This document shows positions 22,619-31,600 of a stretch of DNA of 64,000 bases, piece after piece. This DNA is from Symbiodinium sp. CCMP2592 (taxonomy: Eukaryota > Sar > Dinophyceae > Suessiales > Symbiodiniaceae): assembly GCA_905221615.1 (NCBI GenBank), contig CAJNDT010006133.1:319770-383769 (forward strand), in the 5' to 3' direction. The notes beneath the pieces are model-generated. The model ran no database searches. It saw nothing but the letters and a program-made list of their open reading frames with translations, and had not been told where the DNA came from. The translations under genes and the position numbers were made by a program. Each line of letters opens with the position of its first letter. Position 1 is the first letter of the stretch.

Positions 22619-25600
22619 GCAATTTAGGGCCTCAAAGGAACAAATGTGAGGCTTGAGGAGTGTGATTTTTTAGGCAGGAAGCTTCCATAATGACTAGATC
22701 CGTGTATCTACGAGTCTTGCACGGTTCAATCTGGTGACCTCAAGGATTAAAGAAGAGGGTTCGGATCGTGATTCAGGGTGACAGCACCGGAGCGGAAACC
22801 TACCAGGTGTAGCTGCTTGCAAACCTACAGCTGACAGGGCCACCCCTAACTCCCCGACACTCTGCACTAGTATTCATAACAACAGTAACAACACTATGTA
22901 GTAATATCAATGAAAAAATATAACATATGTGAATTAATCAGAATAGTAAGACTAGCTACTACCACTAGGCGACGACAGCGACTGATCCATGTAGCATGTA
23001 GTGCTCGCAAAATTTACAGTGATTACAAGCCCAATGTAAGGTGCTAAGTGGGCCAGAACCTCTTCGTACTTGCAAAGCTGTTTATCCATGGTCACTCATG
23101 TCTAGAATGCCCTAACGAGCCTAGGAAGAGGTGTGGAACCAAATTGCCGCTTGGAGTTCACGCTAGCTTGGGTTAGGGCTTTGGGACTTTGGGGATTGAA
23201 GTTTGAGGGTTTCCGTCTCAGAGGTTGATTCGGCATTGGGGATTTCAGGTTTTTCGGCTCTGGAAGTTTCGGTGCGCCAGAAAAGGATGGAGAACCCCAA
23301 CGCCCACCCTCGGCTTTGACTTGCCTTTGGTTAGTAGGGATTGGAAGAATGGTAGTAATAGTAGTTATAATTGTACCCATTCCTCCATTCCCTACTACAG
23401 TAGAAGCCAGAAAGTTGGAACATGGCTTTAGGAGGATTGTGCTAGTATCCCTTATGCTTTACCTTAAGGGCATGGGGATAATGATGTTCCAACTTTCTGG
23501 CTTCTACTGTAACCCAAGATAAGTTGAACCCTGTTCTTCCCTTTTGCTGATCTGCAGCTTCCACGGATCACATTGTTTAGCCTCGTTGCATTTCAGAGCA
23601 CGCCGTCGGCGAGGTCGCCGAAGGGTTTCGACTTCTCACGGAAGCGTTCTCGAACTCCGAAAAGGTTTGGGTTTCAGGAGGTAGAGTTTCATGAGAAGCC
23701 TAAATGCCTAGCATTACAACATTATGGTACATAAGGGTGTGATAGGGCAGTTTATATTCTTAACACCTGTATCATTTAATACCAGAATATATCAGAATCA
23801 AGGTTCCACATCTTCGCTAGAGCATGTAAAACTCCTAGGTCCCGGGGTTGCCATCCTGGGTTCGGCATGTACCCTTCCGCGGCACTACCACTACTACGAC
23901 GATCTCTTATGGGCTGGTGCTTATTCTTCATATTGGGAGTTTCCGAAATTAGGGATACCTTATTCTGGGGTCCGTATGATAAGGATCCTACTATTTAGGG
24001 TGCTGTATTAGGGTCCCGGTTTGTGGAAACCCTCACATCCGTTTCCGCTAACACTCCGATTCGTTACACCACTGATTTCTGTCCACTCTTGGTGCTTAGT
24101 AGGAAATAGGGGTATGCATCCCTATAGTAGTTCCTATATAAAATCCCCAATAATGGTCTCGCTGATCCATTCCCCCATGCCCTACTTAGAACCAGACAGT
24201 TAAGGGCATCATTTGTTGCCATGCGGGGAAGTGCTTGGGGCTCCTCGCCGGCCTGTGCAAGTCGGTTTTGGGTTCTGGGTTTAGGTTAGGGTTTGGGGTT
24301 CTGGGTTTAGGGTTTAGGGTTTAGTTAGGGGTTAGGGTTTATTCGTAGCACGCATCCTTCCGGCAAGGATGACGGCGGGGACGCTTCTGCGACTTGGCTT
24401 TTGTCATACTCAAACCGGGTTTTGTTTAAATAGGTTTCAGCGTTAAGGTTTAAGGCTCAGGGATTATATTGATAGTAACAATAATGACAAAGAAAAGTGC
24501 CCCTATCATGAGATCAGAGTCCCTACTGTGATGTTTGGTTCCCCTTCTCATGAAACTCCCATGGCGCCCTTACTTCACCTATTCAAAGAACCCAAATTGG
24601 AGTTTCCGAAACTCAGGGGTACCTTAATTTTGGGGTCCTTACAATAAGGTTCCTACTATGTAGAGTACTATTTAGGGTACCCCTAATTTTCGGAAGCTCC
24701 CAAAGCAAACCCATTCGAGGCTCCTTCCAGCGGGAGCTCTGTAAGCCTTCCTTTGCCCAAAGCCCCGAACTCCAAACCACAGCGCCAAAAAAAATCGCAA
24801 AACCCTAAGCCCGAAACCCTGGAGTATACCAAGTTTACTACCCGAAATCTTAATCCCAAGCCCTTAGCCCTAGAGCCCTAAAATCTGACCTAAACGCGTC
24901 CTTTTTTCAGGATGCTCCCAGCAACTATTCGAAGTATTCGACGAAGTCGACTTCCCTCCCGGAGGCTCTGGCACAGCTGCTCTGCCAAAGAAGCAGACAA
25001 GTGCACTTAAGTTTTTCGGGGTTTTGGGGTTTAGAGCTTCGGGCTTAGGCGTTGGGTTGTTTTGCGGTTTACAAGAAGACAAGTGCACTTAAGTTTAGAG
25101 CTTAGGGTTTAGGCTTTAGGTTGTTTTGGGGTTTACAAGCAGACAAGTGCATTTAAGTTTAGAGCTTAGGGTTTAGGCGTTATTTAGGTTGTTTTGGGGT
25201 TAGAGGTCGAGCGGATCTGGCTACTCAAGCCCAGTAGCAACAAGGTTGTTTTGGTGTTTTTCGGCTCATGGCATTTGGGGGTCAGGGTGTTTTAGGGACT
25301 TTTTTTGGGCCAGGACTGCAAGGATCACGGGACGTGCTAACTCTTGTACAATGTATGTTTTGAACGTACCAGAATCGGAGTTATCCCATCATTGTGATGA
25401 GCTATTCTGTCCCCGTTGAGCCTGGAACTATTTAGCTGAAGGGGTTTTTGGTCTCTTTTAAGTTTAATCTTATATGGCTTCATGAGGCTTTCAGGGCGTT
25501 GTCCAACGGTCTTACGTTTGCTTCCAGTTACCATGGGTTGTTGGGAGCGCTCAGACATGTTAGGCTTTTGCTACGCTTGAGAGGGGAACAGTGAGCATGC

Positions 25601-28600
25601 CGCTCGTGGATCTGACCTACTCAGGAACCGATCTATGCTCATCGATCTGTTCCACAAGCTGCTGGCTTGTTGAAGGGTTTCCGCAGTGGCTGCTGATTGG
25701 AGTTTTGTAAGGGTTACACAGTGGCTTTACCGTTTTTGTGTTGAAGGGTTCCTGTAGGGTTTCCAGCTGTTGATAGGGTCTTGGGTTCTATGCAAGGGCC
25801 TTACCAGGATTTTATGTGTTATTTCTGGATTTCTAGCTTTTAGGGTTTACTTCTCTGAGATCCAGCAGCCCCTAAACCCAAAAGCCAACACCCTGCCGAG
25901 CTTACTCAAGTTGTTCCAGCCTAAACTCAAGGGATCCTTAGGGGTGTAGGGGGGAGGGGTGTAGGGGACTATATTTCCTTAAATAGGCCTTATTAGTCCT
26001 TATTATGGGCCTTAAGGCCCCCTACCCCCGCTCCCCCTACACCCCTAAAAATCCCTATGATAAACCCAACGGCGGGAAGGAGTTGGGCTCTCGGGCTTAC
26101 AGGGTTCAGGCTTTAGGGCTTCGTAGTTCACATGATTGAGGTCTTAAACTGGCTAGACTTCAGTCCAGTGGCAAAAAAGGGCTTCGTAGTTTAGTTTAGG
26201 GTTGAAGGGAGTGATGTGCTAAAGAAACCCGAACTCTCAGGTCTCAAGCCCTTGTAGAATCCTGGCAGGCGTGTTGTCCCTAAGGCCGGAAGGCCCTCAG
26301 AGACCCTCTGGGAAACCCAGTCGGGCTCTTGTTCTTATCCCTGAGCCCTGAAGTGCAAAACCCTTGAACCCCTAAATCCTACAGCCCTAAACCCGAAAGC
26401 GCTGGAGCCATTCCTGGCATCGCTCAGGCTCGACTTAGACAAGTCCGGGGTCATCGATGCGGCAGAGCTTCGTCGGGGCCTGCGTGCCGTTGGGTGCCCT
26501 GGTGAAGTTTGGGGTTTAGGGTTTAGTTTACTCCAACCCCAAACAACTTACCGGTCAGTTCTTGTCCAGTCGGGTGAGCTCTAAGAATGACGGGGTTCTG
26601 CGCTCCCGCTATGTGCTTGCTGATGTTCTAGCCTCCCTCGCGTGCCCTTGCGCATCGAGACCCTGGCGTATGGCGCGACAGAGGGAGTTGGAAAAAGGTC
26701 GGGTCCGTTTCATCCGCGCAGTTTGGCAGCACCACCGCCGCCACCAGAATCGTCAATATCATTTCCACAACAAATAATACGAACATGGTGGTCCCTATCG
26801 TGATTGCGCTCGCCTTTAAGTGCTCTCAGGAAGAACATGTTCATCATCATCAATAACACAGGCACCAAAGAGTAGCGCCTGGAGTAGCACTGTCGGCTTC
26901 GAGCAGAAGCTGCATGGCAGCAGCAGCAGCAGCAGCAGCAGCATGTGTCGCCGTTGGCAGAACTGGTCGTGGTCCTGGCCGTGAGAGTGGATACCGACAG
27001 AGATACGTGCCGAAGTTAAGCCGAGGAAGGAAACGAGACATAGCCAGAACAAGGATACACATCTGGAGCAGACCGCGCGACATAGTTGTGGGAGCTAGCC
27101 GAACCTCGAGCGCCAGCAGAATTAGTTCCTCGTGACAGAAGTAAGGCGAGGTGGGGCGAGGAGAAGAAAAAATCCGGCATGGTAAGGAGCTCAATCCTTA
27201 TAGCGTTTAAGTCTGATCCTGTCGAGCCGAAGGAGATTCAGCTTCTGTCCGCGATCCCTTCTTAGTAGCTGAGTGGATACACTTTACACTTTTTGGGTTG
27301 ATATTATCCATTATGAAACGGAAAGTGTATATACACCTTTGAGAACATTACCCAGTATGGAGCGGAAAGTGTACACTTTTGGGGGCTTATGAACTCAGCA
27401 ACTAAGCCTGGACTGTACCCGCTAATCAGAAGCCCTAATCACTGCAACCATTGAACCCCGAAGCCTCAATGCTGAAAAGTCCCCAATGCTGAACCCAGAA
27501 TCCTAAATCCTAATCCGAGAGGGAAAAATCCTAATCCGAGGCAGCATCCAGGCCGTGCACATCGTTTGTTGGCGACACTGGATACCAATAAAAACGGTGG
27601 CTTGGCTTGTAAGACTCTTCGATTCGGTCAGTTGATGTTTTGGGGCTTTTGGATCTATGAGGCAAGTTTAAAGGGTTACATAGAGAAGGGTGTGCTCCAA
27701 GGGTTCTATGAGGGGTTTAAGGTTTGGGGTGGCTTCGCTGTGCAGGCATTTGGGGCTTTGGGCTTGGACGCTAAACTAAGGATGCCCAGTAGTACCCTTA
27801 TTCCCTTTTTGTAGTCATAGGTTCCTTAAGAAGTTACCCAATACCAAAAAGGGAGCCCTTTGTATTCCCAGGTTACTGGGCATCCTAGTAAAGGGCGAGT
27901 CTGAAAGCAAAAAGTTGATGTCCAACCTCGAAGCGGCACGAGACGGGATCGCGCGAATGTCTTTATCTACGCTTTTCGCTGTCGATTGCGGGCTTCTTAG
28001 TTGCGGCGCCAATGCAATAACCTTAGGCTCTCTTTACTTCTAGCCGATGTTAGGGTCCGTTCTCCCTAAGCCTCCGTGCTTGTGTTTGCACATGATCTTC
28101 ACGGTTTCACCCTCCCGCAACATGTAGCTGCTGTAGCTGAAAATTCAGAGCCCCCTTAGGACTGAGCCCAAAAAGCTCATGCAGCCCTAAACCCTAAACT
28201 CCTCTTCCCTAAATCCACGGCCCTAATTCCACAGCCCAAGCCCTAAACCCCTACAATCCTAAGCCTTCAAGCTTCACTTCGAAATAGACTTGAAGCCCTA
28301 GGCCTGGTTTGAAAGGTCCGTAAAAATCTTAAACGGTTTAGGGTTTTTTTTCGAAAGGCCCGCAGCATAGAACCCTAAACCCAACCAGCTGCAGAAAGAC
28401 AATCTGCACTGGACGTTAAATACTTCGAAAGGGATTTTGGTGCTTAGTCTGGTAGAACTATCACACAGTATTATGAAGGAGATATTCTTAATTCACAGCT
28501 CAGACCTCGATGTTTGACCGGCGCATGAAAGAAAACGGATCTTGTTCCCTAATGCTGGAAGCCTGATATCCGCGTTTGGGGTTTGCTTGGGGTTGGGGGT

Positions 28601-31600
28601 ACTTGTAACCCAAGTAGAACCTGCATTTACAGCCCAACTATATGCCCACAATCACGTTTAGGAAATGCTTTGGGTGCGGGACCGAAGCAAGCTAAACCCG
28701 ATTCCTACACCACACAGGCCTGAACGACAAGCCCGCCCAAAGGCATCCTCACTAAGTTGCCCGATTAAGAAACACTGGGCCTATAACCCCAAAACAGTAG
28801 GATTCATATAAGGAGCCTTAGTAAAGGCCCAAGGCTTCTTGATCAGGTTCCTACATTACAGTAGAGCTTCGGCAGGCGAGCCTCCAAATCTGCAAAGGCC
28901 ACAGCGCAAAGAGGGACTTACTGTTGAAAGACAAAATCCTGCATGACCCTAAGGACCCTAAACTATGGGAACTATGGTTTGTTCCTTATAATGGGTAATG
29001 CAGGATTTTGTCCATCAGCAGTACATACCACAAACCCAAAACAGAAACACCCCTAAACCCCCTTAAGCCCCAAAAGCGGAGGCAAAATCGAGCTGGCAGA
29101 ATGGGTCTCGTCCATTGACAGTGGCCCGGCCGCTAGAGGTTCCGTATTAAGTAAGATCATCTGTGCTCCAACCCCATAAAATTAACACTAACAAAGTACT
29201 ATATAGCCCAAGACACCATCCTAATCATGAAGAAGCCCATCATCAAACCCTTCGAAGGCCTTTGTCAATCCCCATAAAGACCTTGACGGCTGATTTGTTG
29301 CACAACTGATGCTGAACCAGCTGGCGAGACGTCACTCGGGGTCCGTTGCCTGTCCTTGTGCACCGTAGCAGAACCTTGGGCACGGATGTTCGATCCCCCT
29401 GACATGACGTAACACGACCTGCGGGAGCCAAAATAGTAGACTTACGTGGGTACTTGTCCTTGTTAGAGTCCCTTTTTGGGTCCTTCATATAATACGGCAC
29501 GTAATATTTATAGGGTACCCAAAAAGGGACCATAGTTTTGACAACCACCCGCGTGATAGTACACCCCGAAGCTTCACCCAGGTGTTGCCGTCCGTGAGCG
29601 CCGATCTGGGACAATCGAAAGTTTCGCGAGGGCCATCGTGAAGCAAGCGCAGGTGGGTAGAAGGGTTTAGGGTTTAGGCAGACTTGAAGGTTTGCTTTAG
29701 GTGCTCATGTACTTCCCAGCTGAGGCTTTGCAGGCTGGATGCAAAAGGGTTTAGGCTCCTGCTGAGGAGTGTTCGCTGGCACACAATCCAAGCCCATGCT
29801 GAAAAGGCTCCTAAGCACGGATTCCTGCTGCGAGGGCGCGCCACATCCAAGTAGTTAATACAGAGAAGCCCTCAGGTGGGTAGGAGAAGTGGTAGGACAT
29901 GGGGATAGTTTGTTGTTATGCTTTAAGTCCTGGACCAAAAACTTCAAAGCTGGGCATCAAAAAAATCAAACCTAGTCAAAGATAATATCTTGATGCTTTT
30001 GAAGTCCAACTCAGGTGTTCCTGGAAGCCCCTTTCCACGAGCGTCTAATAGCGAAACAGCCTGACAGAGTCCGATTGAATTTTGAGAGTGCGCACTCAAA
30101 ACCTCAACTTTAGCACGTTGCATACTACCCTTGCTTGTTACCTCATCCTGAATATCGCCGTCAGCATCATTATGATTTGCATTGTGATTCCTACTCTTCA
30201 AAAGCTAGCTCACCTAAAGCCTGAAGCCCTCTCCGTCCACACCCAGACTTTCGGGAGGATCTAGAAAGTAGATCCCCTAATTTGGGGCCCTACTACTAAG
30301 TACTAAGGGTACTTTATAGGAACCCCCATTAAGGGATCTTCTTTGTGGATCCTCCCGGGGGTCCGTCCACAGGCGGGTACCCTGGTCCTGTCGCAAGACG
30401 AGGAAAAGGGCTGGTCGGGGCCTCGAGCCGAAGGGGTGGATAGGGGAGCTCGTAGGATTTTGGGATTTGATGTCAAGGTTTAGGGTGTGGGATTTCCCAG
30501 GTGGAGTGGTGCTTCGGGGTGTAGGGTTGAACAGGGTTTCTGGGGTTGGTGGATGGGAACCGGCCCATCTTGCCTAAACTCCGTCCGCTGCACCCGAAGG
30601 CCCTAGGGTCCAAAATCAAGAAAACAGGAGCCGCAGTAATACAGGCGCCTTGATATTTAGAATAGGGTTGTGGGGCCCATTATTATACTATATATAGTTA
30701 TAATAAGGAACCCCTCAAATAGTATCGGTAATTATTTGGGTGCGGGCGCATAGGGCGCCGTGTGGTTTTCGTACTTAGAATGTGCGCGGAAGTGGGGTTT
30801 TAGCATGGTTTCTACAAAAAACAGGTTTGTAGGACATCACCGAAACTAATTGCATTTTTACGGTTATAATATCATCAGCTAGCAACGTCATTTTCACCGT
30901 CACTAGGACTTTTATTATCATGTTTCAGCATATTAGTAATCATCACATTGAACATGATCATAATCACCATCATTGCCGTCATCAACATTTTCATCATCTT
31001 AAGCATCTTCATCATCATGACAACCCTCATCATTGTCGGTAGCAACATCATGTTCACCGTCATTAGGACTTTATGGGTTTCTGCGAGACTTCTCACAGGT
31101 TTCTCACAGACTTGTGAGACATTTCTCAAAGACCTATCACAGGTTTCTCACAGACTTCTGAGACGTCTCTCACAGACGCATCACAGGTTTCTCACAGGCT
31201 TCTCAAAGGCTTGTCGCATAGGTTTCTGAGAGACTTCTCAGAGGTTTCTCACAGACTTCTGAGACGCATCTCAAAGACCTATCACAAGTTTCTCACAGAC
31301 TTCTCACAGACGTCTGAGACGTTTCTCAAAGACATCACAGGTTTCTCACAGACTTCTCATAGATTTCTCAAAGGCTTGTCACAGGTTTCTCATAGCTTTC
31401 TGAGAGACTTCTCGCAGGTTTCTCACAGACTTCTGAGACGTTTCTCGAAGACTTATCACAGGTTTCCCACAGACTTCTCACAGACTTCTGAGACGTTTCT
31501 CAAAGATGCCGCCGGCTTGCAACTGCCCGCTCGAGAGGATATGCGACTGCTCCCCCCACCCCCTTAGTCCTGAACAGCAGTAAAAACCCTTGATTTGTGC

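Noticed and set aside
30082-30264. Frame with LILNIAVSIIMICIVIPTL as a channel S1 segment
   Set aside because: Wrong place relative to S2, AT-rich codons, no good splice sites, and the antisense frame is equally open.
30948-31070. Ile-rich frame as a membrane protein
   Set aside because: It is a translation of a CAT/ATC trinucleotide tract.
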